A stretch of DNA of 64,000 nucleotides from Scandinavium ludwigii_A (GCA_050516505.1 CP191518.1:3658001-3722000), one strand, 5' to 3'. Shown: positions 34,260-48,221, counted from the stretch's first letter. Numbers and translations are program-made. The notes: generated from the letters alone by a model not told the origin.

Positions 34260-34336
34260 TGGCGGAACGGACGGGACTCGAACCCGCGACCCCCTGCGTG
34301 ACAGGCAGGTATTCTAACCGACTGAACTACCGCTCC
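34260..34336 (-). tRNA. aspU: tRNA-Asp(GUC), distal gene of the rRNA operon
   Basis: 77 nt, identical to the copy near 25834, CCA encoded. It follows the 5S gene at 52 bases on the same strand, as aspU does in rrnH of E. coli. Confidence 0.98.
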
Positions 34337-34388
34337 ACCGAATTTCTTTACAACAACCGGTTTTATGCCCCGGTTTCCTGCTAATTTG

Positions 34389-34508
34389 ATGCCTGGCAGT
34401 TCCCTACTCTCGCATGGGGAGACCCCACACTACCATCGGCGCTACGGCGTTTCACTTCTGAGTTCGGCATGGGGTCAGGTGGGACCACCGCGCTGTTGCC
34501 GCCAGGCA
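34389..34508 (-). rRNA. rrfH: 5S ribosomal RNA
   Basis: 120 nt; the minus strand begins TGCCTGGCGGCAACAGC and ends CTGCCAGGCAT, the enterobacterial 5S ends. Confidence 0.97.
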
Positions 34509-34603
34509 AATTCTGTTGTCCAACACACCCCTCAGGGTCTGTCAGTTAATCTGTTATCAAGCTGAATATCGTGTCTCTCTCGCCAAAACATCTTCGGCGT
34601 TGT

Positions 34604-37509
<2,906 letters not shown>

Positions 37510-37715
37510 TCACAACCCGAAGATGTTTCTTTCGATTCACCATCGACTTGCGATAATTTGAGAGACTCGAACACACCGTATTTTCCTTTCTTATTACGGA
37601 GAAAGGAAACAGTGTGTCGTTTCAATTTTCAGCTTGATCCAGATTTTTAAAGAGCAAAACTTCGCAGTACACCTTTTCAGGTACACTCTGAAGTTTATTT
37701 TCAGCAGTAAAGTGA

Positions 37716-37791
37716 TGGTGGAGCTATGCGGGATCGAACCGCAGACCTCCTGCGTGCAAGGCAGGCGCTCTCCCAGCTGAGCTATAACCCC
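37716..37791 (-). tRNA. alaV: tRNA-Ala(UGC)
   Basis: 76 nt in the 16S-23S spacer, CCA encoded, anticodon TGC in loop CTTGCAC. The G3-T70 pair that identifies alanine tRNAs is present. It differs from the E. coli gene at two places: T instead of C at position 5 of the acceptor stem and C instead of T at position 32. Confidence 0.97.
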
Positions 37792-37856
37792 ATCGTATTA
37801 TCAAATCTCTTACCCGTTCATTTCCTGCCAGAACGTACCAAAGCAACGAAATGAAT

Positions 37857-37933
<77 letters not shown>

Positions 37934-38005
37934 GCAGAGATTTTTTTACTGCTTATTTTTCATCAGACAATCTGTGTGGACACTACAAAGGCAGGTTCTT
38001 TAAGG

Positions 38006-39547
<1,542 letters not shown>

Positions 39548-39682
39548 AAGTTTGATGCTCATGAATTAAACTTCGTAATGAATTACGTATGTTCACTCAT
39601 AAGACTTGGTATTCTATTTAGCGTCTTTCGACGTTTAAGAATCCATGTCACTTTGAGTGCCCACACAGATTGTCTGATAAAT

Positions 39683-39694
39683 TGTTAAAGAGCA
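39683..39694 (-). promoter_or_regulatory. rrn boxA antitermination site
   Basis: On the minus strand TGCTCTTTAACA, the exact boxA used by NusB/NusE in ribosomal RNA leaders. Confidence 0.9.
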
Positions 39695-39733
39695 GTGAGT
39701 TACGCGCTTTCGCTTGCTAACTCGAGGTGGCGT

Positions 39734-39761
39734 ATATTACGCTTTCCTCTTTCAGAGTCAA
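39734..39761 (-). promoter_or_regulatory. rrn promoter P2
   Basis: Minus strand: TTGACT, 16 bases, TAATAT. The context (TGAAAGAGGAAAGCG) is like that of E. coli rrn P2. Confidence 0.88.
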
Positions 39762-39842
39762 CCCTTAATTTCAGGATTTTTAACTCTCATCGCCGCCGGT
39801 ACACTGTGAAGTTGTTCACATGTTCCGTGTCGATGGAGGCGC

Positions 39843-39893
39843 ATTATAGGGAGCTGCTGAGGAATGACAAGCGGAAAAATGCATTTTTATTTC
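39843..39893 (-). promoter_or_regulatory. rrn promoter P1 with UP element
   Basis: Minus strand: TTGTCA, 16 bases, TATAAT followed by the GC-rich discriminator GCGCC that makes P1 sensitive to ppGpp. An AT-rich UP element (AAATAAAAATGCATTTTT) lies just upstream and runs to the end of gmhB. The 370-base gap between 16S and gmhB is taken up by P1, P2 and the leader. Confidence 0.9.
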
Positions 39894-39919
39894 AACCGCT
39901 CATCTTTTCACCTGAACGC

Positions 39920-40486
39920 TTACTTATTCTGCTTTTTGATAGCTGCAGGCAGCGCCGCAAGGCTATCAAGCACCCAATCCGCTGCATTTTCAGCCTCATC
40001 GGTTACTGGCTTACCGGTACGCACTAATACTTTAGTACCCACGCCTGCAGCTGCAGCCGCCTGCATATCCTCTAGTTTGTCGCCAACCATAAAGGAGGCA
40101 TCCATATCGATTTGAAGGAAATCACGGGCAGAAATCAACATTCCCGGATGTGGCTTACGGCAATCGCAGACCTGACGGTACTCTTCTACTGTTCCTTGCG
40201 GGTGATGCGGACAGAAATAGATGCCATCCAGATCAACACCGCGATCGGCCAGAGACCAGTCCATCCACTCCGTTAATGTTTCGAATTGGGCTTCGGTAAA
40301 TTTGCCACGCGCAATTCCGGACTGGTTAGTCACCAACACCAGCGCATAGCCCATTTCTTTTAGCTCACGCATAGCGTCAATGGCGCCATCGATAAATTCG
40401 AATGCGTCGATTTCGTGGACGTAACCATGATCGACATTAATAGTGCCATCACGGTCTAGAAAAATAGCGGGTACGGTTTTTGCCAC
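39920..40486 (-). CDS. gmhB: D,D-heptose 1,7-bisphosphate 7-phosphatase
   Basis: 188 residues, HAD superfamily: FLDRDGTIN (catalytic Asp pair at about 11 and 13), VTNQSGIARG, zinc-binding CPHHP...CDCRKP (Cys/His cluster near 92-109) and MVGDKLEDMQAA. It works in ADP-heptose synthesis for lipopolysaccharide. The gene ends within the P1 upstream region of the rRNA operon. Confidence 0.97.
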   Translation of the reverse strand: MAKTVPAIFLDRDGTINVDHGYVHEIDAFEFIDGAIDAMRELKEMGYALVLVTNQSGIARGKFTEAQFETLTEWMDWSLADRGVDLDGIYFCPHHPQGTVEEYRQVCDCRKPHPGMLISARDFLQIDMDASFMVGDKLEDMQAAAAAGVGTKVLVRTGKPVTDEAENAADWVLDSLAALPAAIKKQNK

Positions 40487-40574
40487 CGGTTTACTCCTGA
40501 GTAAGGCTTGTGGCGCTAGTATCTCATTTTTCCTGCGCCAATAAAGTGCTCATTATCGCCCTGCGGATTGATTT

Positions 40575-40598
40575 AGACGTCTGGATGCCTTAACATCC
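40575..40598 (+). promoter_or_regulatory. MetJ operator (met boxes) of metNIQ
   Basis: A perfect met box AGACGTCT followed directly by two weaker 8-base boxes (GGATGCCT, TAACATCC). Tandem boxes are the normal MetJ arrangement; repression by MetJ with S-adenosylmethionine is expected. Confidence 0.88.
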
Positions 40599-40674
40599 AT
40601 TTCATTGACGGTCGCTGCACCTCTGCAGCAGCAGAAAATGCCACGGCAAATCACTAAACGATAATAAATAGCTA

Positions 40675-41706
40675 ATGATAAAACTTTCGAATATCACCAA
40701 AGAGTTCCAGCAGGGCAATAAAAGCATTCAGGCATTGAATAATGTCAGTCTGCACGTGCCTGCCGGACAAATTTACGGCGTCATCGGTGCATCAGGGGCA
40801 GGTAAAAGTACACTGATCCGCTGCGTCAATTTACTCGAACGTCCAACCCAGGGAACCGTTCTTGTTGATGGGCAGGACTTAACCGCCCTTTCCGAATCAC
40901 AGTTAACAAAAGCACGTCGCCAGATTGGCATGATTTTCCAGCATTTTAACCTGCTGGCATCGCGTACCGTTTTCGGAAACGTAGCCCTGCCGCTTGAGCT
41001 GGACAATACTTCTAAAGAAGAAGTGAAGCGTCGCGTGACGGAACTGTTGGACCTGGTAGGTTTGTCTGATAAACACGACAGCTATCCGGCGAACCTTTCC
41101 GGCGGGCAAAAACAGCGCGTGGCCATCGCTCGTGCGCTGGCAAGCAATCCAAAAGTCCTGCTGTGTGATGAAGCCACCAGCGCCCTGGATCCAGCAACAA
41201 CCCGTTCTATTCTCGAACTGTTGAAAGACATTAACCGTCGTCTCGGCCTGACCATTCTATTGATCACGCACGAAATGGACGTGGTTAAGCGCATCTGTGA
41301 CTGCGTAGCGGTTATCAGTAACGGTGAGTTGATCGAACAGGATACGGTGAGCGAAGTGTTCTCTCATCCGAAAACGCCATTGGCGCAGCAATTCATTCAG
41401 TCCACGCTGCACCTGGACATTCCGGAAGACTATCTGACGCGTCTGAAACCAGAGCAGTTGGCCGACAGTGTGCCCATGCTGCGTATGGAATTTACCGGTC
41501 AGTCCGTCGATGCACCGCTGCTGTCAGAAACCGCCCGCCGCTTTAATGTGAACAACAACATTATTAGCGCGCAGATGGATTACGCTGGCGGCGTGAAGTT
41601 CGGCATTATGCTGACTGAAATGCACGGCACACACGAAGATACGCAAGCCGCCATTGCCTGGCTGCAAGAACACCATGTGAAAGTAGAGGTACTGGGTTAT
41701 GTCTGA
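40675..41706 (+). CDS. metN: Methionine ABC importer ATPase
   Basis: 343 residues. Walker A GASGAGKST (about 38-46), signature LSGGQKQRVA, Walker B LLCDEATSALD, then the C-terminal NIL/ACT-like domain (about 260-343) that senses methionine and inhibits transport. Overlaps metI by eight bases. Confidence 0.98.
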   Translation: MIKLSNITKEFQQGNKSIQALNNVSLHVPAGQIYGVIGASGAGKSTLIRCVNLLERPTQGTVLVDGQDLTALSESQLTKARRQIGMIFQHFNLLASRTVFGNVALPLELDNTSKEEVKRRVTELLDLVGLSDKHDSYPANLSGGQKQRVAIARALASNPKVLLCDEATSALDPATTRSILELLKDINRRLGLTILLITHEMDVVKRICDCVAVISNGELIEQDTVSEVFSHPKTPLAQQFIQSTLHLDIPEDYLTRLKPEQLADSVPMLRMEFTGQSVDAPLLSETARRFNVNNNIISAQMDYAGGVKFGIMLTEMHGTHEDTQAAIAWLQEHHVKVEVLGYV

Positions 41707-42352
41707 GCCGATGATGTGGTTATTGGCGCGTGGCGTCTGGGAAACGTTGGCAATGACCTTTGTTTCCGGTTTCTTTGGTTTCGTCTTGGGTCTGCCGGTG
41801 GGCGTGCTGCTGTATGTCACACGCCCTGGCCAGATTGCTGAGAACGTAAAGCTGTACGGCATTCTCTCTGCGCTGGTGAATATCTTCCGTTCTATTCCAT
41901 TCATTATCCTGCTGGTATGGATGATTCCATTTACCCGCGTGATTGTCGGAACCTCTATCGGCCTGCAAGCAGCAATCGTTCCGCTGACCGTCGGTGCAGC
42001 ACCGTTTATCGCCCGTATGGTAGAAAACGCCCTGCTGGAAATCCCAACCGGTCTGATTGAAGCCTCCCGCGCAATGGGTGCCACAGTCATGCAGATCGTT
42101 CGCAAAGTCCTGCTGCCAGAAGCGCTGCCAGGTCTGGTGAACGCGGCCACCATTACGCTCATCACTCTGGTCGGTTACTCCGCGATGGGCGGTGCCGTTG
42201 GTGCTGGCGGACTGGGTCAGATTGGCTATCAGTACGGTTACATCGGCTATAACGCCACGGTAATGAACACCGTGCTGGTATTACTGGTTGTTCTGGTTTA
42301 TTTAATTCAATTCTCTGGCGATCGTATCGTCCGGGCTGTCACTCACAAGTAA
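41699..42352 (+). CDS. metI: Methionine ABC importer permease
   Basis: 217 residues, five membrane segments, EAA-type loop EASRAMGATVMQIVRKVLLPEALP (from about residue 120). Partner of MetN. Confidence 0.98.
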   Translation: MSEPMMWLLARGVWETLAMTFVSGFFGFVLGLPVGVLLYVTRPGQIAENVKLYGILSALVNIFRSIPFIILLVWMIPFTRVIVGTSIGLQAAIVPLTVGAAPFIARMVENALLEIPTGLIEASRAMGATVMQIVRKVLLPEALPGLVNAATITLITLVGYSAMGGAVGAGGLGQIGYQYGYIGYNATVMNTVLVLLVVLVYLIQFSGDRIVRAVTHK

Positions 42353-42393
42353 CGTTACACACAACATACAACTCTAAGAGTTAAGGAAAGAAA

Positions 42394-43209
42394 ATGGCGT
42401 TCAAGTTAAAAACCTTTGCGGCCCTGGGTGCCCTGATTGGTTCTCTGGCACTGGTGGGTTGTGGTCCGGATCAAAAAGACCCTAACCATATTAAAGTCGG
42501 CGTGATCGTGGGTGCAGAACAGCAAGTAGCTGAAGTGGCTCAAAAAGTAGCGAAAGAGAAGTATGGCCTTGACGTTGAACTCGTGACCTTCAACGACTAC
42601 GTCCTGCCTAACGAAGCCCTGAGCAAAGGTGACATCGACGCCAACGCCTTCCAGCACAAACCATACCTTGATCAGCAGATTAAAGATCGTGGCTACAAAC
42701 TGGTTCCAGTCGGCAGCACCTTCGTTTACCCGATTGCTGGCTACTCCAAAAAAATCAAATCGTTGGATGAACTCCAGCCGGGCTCTCAGGTTGCTGTACC
42801 TAACGATCCAACCAACCTCGGTCGTTCCCTGCTGCTGCTGCAGAAATCGGGCCTGATCACACTGAAAGAAGGTGTGGGTCTGCTGCCAACCTCTCTCGAC
42901 ATTACCGGGAACCCAAAAAACCTGAAAATTGTTGAGCTGGAAGCCCCGCAGCTGCCGCGCTCTCTCGACGATGCTCAGATCGCTCTGGCCGTTATCAACA
43001 CCACTTACGCAAGCCAGATTGGCCTGACTCCGGCAAAAGACGGCATCTTTGTTGAAGACAAAGACTCCCCGTACGTCAACCTGATCGTGAGCCGTGAAGA
43101 CAACAAAGACGCGGAAAACGTGAAGAAATTCGTTGAAGCGTATCAGTCTGACGAAGTCTTCGAAGCCGCCAACAAGATCTTCAATGGTGGCGCGGTTAAA
43201 GGCTGGTAA
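42394..43209 (+). CDS. metQ: Methionine-binding lipoprotein
   Basis: 271 residues, lipobox LVGC (Cys23), NlpA/MetQ family body (VGVIVGAEQQVAEVAQ near 36-51). Binds methionine in the periplasm for MetNI. AAGGAAAG precedes the ATG. Confidence 0.98.
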   Translation: MAFKLKTFAALGALIGSLALVGCGPDQKDPNHIKVGVIVGAEQQVAEVAQKVAKEKYGLDVELVTFNDYVLPNEALSKGDIDANAFQHKPYLDQQIKDRGYKLVPVGSTFVYPIAGYSKKIKSLDELQPGSQVAVPNDPTNLGRSLLLLQKSGLITLKEGVGLLPTSLDITGNPKNLKIVELEAPQLPRSLDDAQIALAVINTTYASQIGLTPAKDGIFVEDKDSPYVNLIVSREDNKDAENVKKFVEAYQSDEVFEAANKIFNGGAVKGW

Positions 43210-43233
43210 TCTTTCCACAAAGTAATATCATTC

Positions 43234-43263
43234 AGGACGGGCTTTTGCCCGTCTTGTCATTTT
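43234..43263 (+). terminator. Terminator of metNIQ
   Basis: GACGGGC-TTTT-GCCCGTC followed by TTGTCATTTT. Confidence 0.85.
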
Positions 43264-43315
43264 GGCTGGCAGCTGATTCAATAAGTTCGGCTTTTTAATA
43301 CATTGAGGAAATACT

Positions 43316-43720
43316 ATGCGTGCTTTACCGATCTGTTTTGTAGCGCTCATCCTGAGCGGCTGTTCCATGTTAAACAGATCTCCCGTAGAACCTGTACAAA
43401 GCACCGCAACTCCACCGAAAGCCGAGCCAGCCAAACCAAAAGCGCCACGCCCTGCTCCGGTGAAAATTTATAACAGCGCTGAAGAACTGATTGGTAGTCC
43501 ATTCCGCGATCTCGGTGAAGTCAGCGGCGAATCCTGCCAGGCGTCAAACCAGGATTCTCCACCGAACATTCCAACGGCCCGCAAGCGTCTGCAAATTAAT
43601 GCGGCCAAAATGAAAGCCAATGCGGTTCTGCTGCACAGCTGTGAAGTGACCAGCGGCACGCCAGGCTGCTATCGTCAGGCCGTTTGTCTGGGAACCGCCC
43701 TCAACGTTTCGGCGAAATGA
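43316..43720 (+). CDS. rcsF: Outer-membrane stress sensor lipoprotein RcsF
   Basis: 134 residues; lipobox LSGC (Cys16), a Pro/Ala/Lys-rich linker (about 20-48) and a globular domain with the four cysteines that form two disulfides (CQAS..., HSCEV, GCYRQAVCLG). It signals envelope stress to the Rcs phosphorelay. Its stop overlaps the trmO start (ATGA). Confidence 0.97.
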   Translation: MRALPICFVALILSGCSMLNRSPVEPVQSTATPPKAEPAKPKAPRPAPVKIYNSAEELIGSPFRDLGEVSGESCQASNQDSPPNIPTARKRLQINAAKMKANAVLLHSCEVTSGTPGCYRQAVCLGTALNVSAK

Positions 43721-44424
43721 GTGCATTTTCCTTTGAGCAGATAGGTGTTATCCGCTCGCCCTATAAAGAGAAGTTTGCCGTCCCACGCCAGCCCGGTCTG
43801 GTGCAACACGGTAACGGCGAACTTCACTTGTTACCCCCTTATAATCAGCCAGATGCCGTTCGCGGCCTTGAAGCCTTCAGCCACCTCTGGGTGCTGTTCG
43901 TGTTTCATCAAACCATGGAAGGCGGCTGGCGCCCCACTGTTCGTCCTCCCCGTCTTGGCGGCAACGCCCGAATGGGCGTGTTTGCGACCCGCTCTACTTT
44001 CCGTCCAAACCCTGTCGGAATGTCGCTGGTCGAATTAAAAGACATTCGCTGTCATAAAGATCAGGTTATTCTGCAACTCGGCAGTCTGGACTTAGTGGAC
44101 GGCACACCGGTCGTGGATATTAAACCGTACCTTCCTTTTGCCGAGGCGCTACCTGATGCCCAGGCGAGCTACGCGCAGCAGGCACCGGTTGCCAGCGTGA
44201 ATGTCAGCTTCTCCGTAGAACTCGAAAGTGCATTTCCGTCACTCGAAAAGCGTTATCCTCATCTTCGCGCCTTTATAATGGATGTCCTGGCTCAGGACCC
44301 GCGTCCGGCCTACCGAAAAGGGGAAGAAACGGGAAAAACTTACGCCGTCTGGCTGCATGATTTTAACGTTCGCTGGCGCGTCACCGACGCCGGGTTCGAA
44401 GTCTTTGCCCTGGAAGCGCGCTAA
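43717..44424 (+). CDS. trmO: tRNA-Thr (t6A37) methyltransferase TrmO
   Basis: 235 residues from MSAFSFEQIG, the E. coli length; the frame 11 codons longer runs inside rcsF. TsaA-like beta-barrel methyltransferase: GNARMGVFATRSTFRPNP is the SAM site. It methylates t6A at position 37 of threonine tRNAs. Formerly yaeB/tsaA. Confidence 0.95.
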   Translation: MSAFSFEQIGVIRSPYKEKFAVPRQPGLVQHGNGELHLLPPYNQPDAVRGLEAFSHLWVLFVFHQTMEGGWRPTVRPPRLGGNARMGVFATRSTFRPNPVGMSLVELKDIRCHKDQVILQLGSLDLVDGTPVVDIKPYLPFAEALPDAQASYAQQAPVASVNVSFSVELESAFPSLEKRYPHLRAFIMDVLAQDPRPAYRKGEETGKTYAVWLHDFNVRWRVTDAGFEVFALEAR

Positions 44425-44535
44425 TTTTCTTCTCCTCTCTTTTGACTCTTCTGCCAGGCTGATAAACTAAACCACTTTTTTTGTATCAGACGGCTTTCCC
44501 GTCTGTGCCGATCGTTCAAATGGAACCGTAATAAC

Positions 44536-46254
44536 ATGCGTACTAGTCAATACTTGCTCTCCACGCTGAAGGAGACACCTGCCGACGCCGAGGTTATCAG
44601 CCACCAGCTGATGCTGCGCGCCGGGATGATTCGCAAGCTCGCTTCCGGGTTATACACTTGGCTGCCGACCGGCCTGCGCGTCCTGAAAAAAGTCGAAAAC
44701 ATCGTGCGTGAAGAGATGGATAACGCCGGTGCAATTGAGGTGTCCATGCCCGTGGTTCAGCCTGCTGACCTGTGGCAGGAGAGCGGTCGCTGGGAGCAGT
44801 ACGGTCCCGAGCTGCTGCGTTTAGTCGATCGCGGCGATCGTCCATTTGTTCTCGGCCCAACGCATGAAGAAGTCATCACCGACCTGATTCGTAACGAGCT
44901 GAGCTCTTACAAACAACTGCCGCTGAACTTCTATCAGGTCCAGACCAAATTCCGTGATGAAGTTCGTCCCCGCTTTGGCGTGATGCGCTCCCGTGAATTC
45001 ATCATGAAAGACGCCTACTCGTTCCATACGTCTCAGGAATCCCTGCAGGAAACGTATAACGCAATGTACACGGCTTACAGCAAAATCTTCAGCCGTATGG
45101 GTCTGGATTTCCGTGCAGTTCAAGCGGATACCGGTTCTATCGGCGGTAGCGCATCGCATGAATTCCAGGTGCTGGCATCCAGCGGCGAAGATGACGTTAT
45201 CTTCTCTGACTCTTCTGACTTCGCAGCCAATATCGAATTTGCTGAAGCGCTGGCACCGAAAGCTCCGCGTGCGGCAGCAACTCAGGAAATGACGCTGGTT
45301 GATACGCCAAACGCAAAAACCATCGCCGAGCTGGTTGAGCAGTTCAATCTGCCGGTTGAGAAGACCGTTAAAACCCTGCTGGTGAAAGCGGTTGAAGGCA
45401 GTGCGTATCCGCTGGTTGCGCTGCTGGTACGTGGCGATCACGAGCTGAACGAAGTGAAAGCAGAAAAATTGGCGCAGGTCGCTAGCCCGCTGACTTTCGC
45501 AACCGAAGCTGAAATTCGTGCCATCATCAATGCCGGCCCTGGCTCCCTGGGCCCAGTCAACATGACCATTCCAGTGGTTATCGACCGTACCGTTGCCGCA
45601 ATGAGTGATTTCGCCGCTGGCGCAAACATCGACGGCAAGCACTACTTTGGCATCAACTGGGACCGCGATGTAGCGACCCCGGAAGTGGCTGATATCCGTA
45701 ACGTAGTTGCAGGCGATCCTAGCCCAGACGGTCAAGGCACGCTGCTTATCAAACGCGGGATCGAAGTCGGTCACATCTTCCAGCTCGGCACTAAATACTC
45801 CGAAGCCATGAAAGCCTCGGTACAGGGTGAAGACGGTCGTAATCAGACTCTGACCATGGGTTGTTACGGTATCGGTGTGACTCGTGTGGTTGCAGCGGCT
45901 ATCGAGCAGAACCACGATGAGCGCGGCATCATATGGCCAGACAACATTGCTCCGTTCCAGGTTGCCATCCTGCCAATGAACATGCACAAATCTTACCGCG
46001 TTCAGGAGCTGGCCGAGAAGCTGTACGCTGAGCTGCGCGCTCAAGGTATTGAAGTGCTAATGGACGATCGTAAAGAGCGTCCGGGCGTGATGTTTGCTGA
46101 TATGGAACTGATCGGTATCCCACATACCGTGGTCATCGGCGACCGTAATCTCGACAGCGACGAAATTGAATACAAATACCGTCGCAACGGCGAGAAGCAG
46201 ATGCTCAAAACCGGGGATATTCTCAACTACCTGGTTCAGTCGATTAAAGGCTAA
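44536..46254 (+). CDS. proS: Prolyl-tRNA synthetase
   Basis: 572 residues, class II: motif 1 region about 50-80, motif 2 FRDEVRPRFGVMRSREF (from about 136), motif 3 GIGVTRVVAAAIEQ (from about 442). The editing domain against alanyl-tRNA-Pro is inserted at about 225-405. The bacterial long form. The leader has a small AGACGG/CCGTCT hairpin of unknown meaning. Confidence 0.98.
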   Translation: MRTSQYLLSTLKETPADAEVISHQLMLRAGMIRKLASGLYTWLPTGLRVLKKVENIVREEMDNAGAIEVSMPVVQPADLWQESGRWEQYGPELLRLVDRGDRPFVLGPTHEEVITDLIRNELSSYKQLPLNFYQVQTKFRDEVRPRFGVMRSREFIMKDAYSFHTSQESLQETYNAMYTAYSKIFSRMGLDFRAVQADTGSIGGSASHEFQVLASSGEDDVIFSDSSDFAANIEFAEALAPKAPRAAATQEMTLVDTPNAKTIAELVEQFNLPVEKTVKTLLVKAVEGSAYPLVALLVRGDHELNEVKAEKLAQVASPLTFATEAEIRAIINAGPGSLGPVNMTIPVVIDRTVAAMSDFAAGANIDGKHYFGINWDRDVATPEVADIRNVVAGDPSPDGQGTLLIKRGIEVGHIFQLGTKYSEAMKASVQGEDGRNQTLTMGCYGIGVTRVVAAAIEQNHDERGIIWPDNIAPFQVAILPMNMHKSYRVQELAEKLYAELRAQGIEVLMDDRKERPGVMFADMELIGIPHTVVIGDRNLDSDEIEYKYRRNGEKQMLKTGDILNYLVQSIKG

Positions 46255-46273
46255 GTCTGCCGCCTTTCAGGCA

Positions 46274-46312
46274 TAAAAAATGCCAGCCCATTATGCGGCT
46301 GGCATTTTTTTA
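46274..46312. terminator. Bidirectional terminator between proS and nlpE
   Basis: AAAAAATGCCAGCC, 8-base loop region, GGCTGGCATTTTTTT, serving the two convergent genes. Confidence 0.92.
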
Positions 46313-46332
46313 TCTGTAACTTACGTTCAGCC

Positions 46333-47031
46333 TCAGTTACCGCATGCTGTACCCGGCATAAATTTCGCGTCTTTATCAGCTTTCAGGGTTTTCACCTGCT
46401 CGCCTGTATCCGGATTGGCCTCCAGCGTGAAGTGACCTTCAACTGTCAGCAGCACAGGCTTGCTTTCAGTGCCACGCGCCGCGGCATAATCACGTTCCAG
46501 TTGGGCGTTATTCGCCACCGCCACACGTTTACCCGTCGCGCAATCAGTAAAGACAGCGGCATCCGCCATGTAGATGTACATTCCGCGCATCGCCATTGGC
46601 GTGATTGGCAAGCTGGATTTCACCGGCTCCAGTGTGTAATTGAGCGACGAGACAATCGGGTTGCCTTCCCTGTCCAGCATTTCCAGCTTGTCGCCTTTCG
46701 CACGATAGTACGACTTCTCGCCTTTGCTGTCCGTCAGCACCAGCTTTTCAGCCGTGCGAGCCCAGGTGCCGTAGGAACCGAACGATGAAGGCTCTCGCGT
46801 TACGCCCTGATAACGCTCATTCATTACCCAGGTGCCGTCTTTTTCCAGGAACAGCGACGTTTCAATGCCTTCGCAGTCAGCGCACGGCAGAACCCCACGC
46901 CAGCTTTGCTGCATGGGTTGCAGAGCGGTGTCCTGCCCGGATTTTAACGTCTGTTCATCTGAACGGTTATTACAGCCAGGCAATGCGCAAAGCATGCCGA
47001 TCGCTGCGAGGGTCACCAGTACCTTCTTCAC
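46333..47031 (-). CDS. nlpE: Envelope stress lipoprotein NlpE (copper homeostasis)
   Basis: 232 residues from a GTG with AAGGAAA upstream. Lipobox LPGC (Cys20). The N-terminal domain has the redox pair Cys-Ala-Asp-Cys in LPCADCEG (about 53-56), the C-terminal one the pair FTDC...TACGN. It activates the Cpx response during surface contact and lipoprotein trafficking faults. The C-terminal tail is shorter than in E. coli. Confidence 0.96.
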   Translation of the reverse strand: MKKVLVTLAAIGMLCALPGCNNRSDEQTLKSGQDTALQPMQQSWRGVLPCADCEGIETSLFLEKDGTWVMNERYQGVTREPSSFGSYGTWARTAEKLVLTDSKGEKSYYRAKGDKLEMLDREGNPIVSSLNYTLEPVKSSLPITPMAMRGMYIYMADAAVFTDCATGKRVAVANNAQLERDYAAARGTESKPVLLTVEGHFTLEANPDTGEQVKTLKADKDAKFMPGTACGN

Positions 47032-47061
47032 CTTAATTTCCTTATGTGGCTCACATGGGGA

Positions 47062-47484
47062 TCAGTCCCCAGAACTCCGGATTTTACCGCGCATCGCTTT
47101 TACCGATGATTTCTGCGACTTAGACGCCAACCGGCGCTCTTTCGACGCCCGCGTTGGACGCGTTGCCCGACGGTGTTTTTGTACGACGGTCAGGGTTTGA
47201 ATCACTGAAACCAACCGCGCAAGCGCCGCTTCACGATTCATTTCCTGACTGCGATATTCCTGCGACTTAATAATGATCACGCCATCGGCGGTGATCAAAT
47301 GGTGGCTGGCAGCCAACAGTCGCTCTTTATAATACTCTGGCAGGCTGGAGGCCCGAATGTCAAAGCGCAGGTGAATCGCCGTTGAGGTCTTATTTACGTT
47401 TTGCCCGCCGTTGCCCTGCGCACGAATCGCGGTGATCTCCACCTCTTCGTCACCCAAAGACACCGACTGGGAGATGACAATCAT
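47062..47484 (-). CDS. arfB: Alternative ribosome-rescue factor ArfB
   Basis: 140 residues, the E. coli length. GGQ motif in RAQGNGGQNVNK (about 25-27) hydrolyses peptidyl-tRNA on stalled ribosomes; the basic C-terminal tail (TRASKERRLASKSQKSS and on) enters the empty mRNA channel. Overlaps yaeQ by four bases. Confidence 0.97.
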   Translation of the reverse strand: MIVISQSVSLGDEEVEITAIRAQGNGGQNVNKTSTAIHLRFDIRASSLPEYYKERLLAASHHLITADGVIIIKSQEYRSQEMNREAALARLVSVIQTLTVVQKHRRATRPTRASKERRLASKSQKSSVKAMRGKIRSSGD

Positions 47485-48026
47485 TTCGCTTGCTGCCAGC
47501 AGGTTGGGACGATTTCCAGATTATTCTGGTCGTCGGACAGCCACAGCGTGCCTTCCTGAAGCGTAGCCTGGAGCGACATATTGCGTGCTGCAAACGCCGT
47601 CAGCTGTGACAGTTGCGTATCGTCGAAGTACCAGATACTCAGGTTTTTAAACCCGGCCAACGCGGCCTGATTTTGCTGCCACCAAATTTCCGCGGCGCGA
47701 CTGTTGTAGGTGAACAGCGCCACCTGCTTGGATCGCGAACAGGCTTTCTTAATGCGGCGTTCTTCGGGTAAACCGAGTTCAATCCACAAGTCGATACCCA
47801 AATGATCGTTGAGCAGCCACACTTCCGGCTCGTCATCCGCGCTCAGACCACGGGTAAACTGCAGCCGATCGTCGGCATACATAATCCATGCCAGCAGGCG
47901 CAGCATCATGCGCTCTTCGGTTTCTGACGGGTGACGTGCCAGCGTCAGGCTGGCATCGAGAAACTGGTTACGGTCGAGGTCGGCAACATTGACCGCCGCT
48001 TTATAAATTGTCGCTTTCAGCGCCAT
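47481..48026 (-). CDS. yaeQ: YaeQ protein (PD-(D/E)XK-like fold)
   Basis: 181 residues from MALKATIYKA, preceded by CAGGAG; a frame 16 codons longer is not conserved. Conserved PD-(D/E)XK-type fold without a known activity; linked in E. coli with RfaH-related suppression. Near-identical to the E. coli protein through ERMMLRLLAWIMYAD. Confidence 0.95.
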   Translation of the reverse strand: MALKATIYKAAVNVADLDRNQFLDASLTLARHPSETEERMMLRLLAWIMYADDRLQFTRGLSADDEPEVWLLNDHLGIDLWIELGLPEERRIKKACSRSKQVALFTYNSRAAEIWWQQNQAALAGFKNLSIWYFDDTQLSQLTAFAARNMSLQATLQEGTLWLSDDQNNLEIVPTCWQQAK

Positions 48027-48221
48027 GATTTTACTCCTGAAAATTGGCGGCCATTGTACCGAAATCAGCCGCAAAAGGCTGTCGCCAATTCACCGCAAGA
48101 CAGCTCATCCTGCTGATATTGCTTAAATGAGTATGGTATAGTCACCTTGCTAAACAGAGTTTATCTTCGTAGGCTTAAACTTGCATCCCACAGTTGAGTC
48201 AGAACGCTGACAGGAGGGCAT

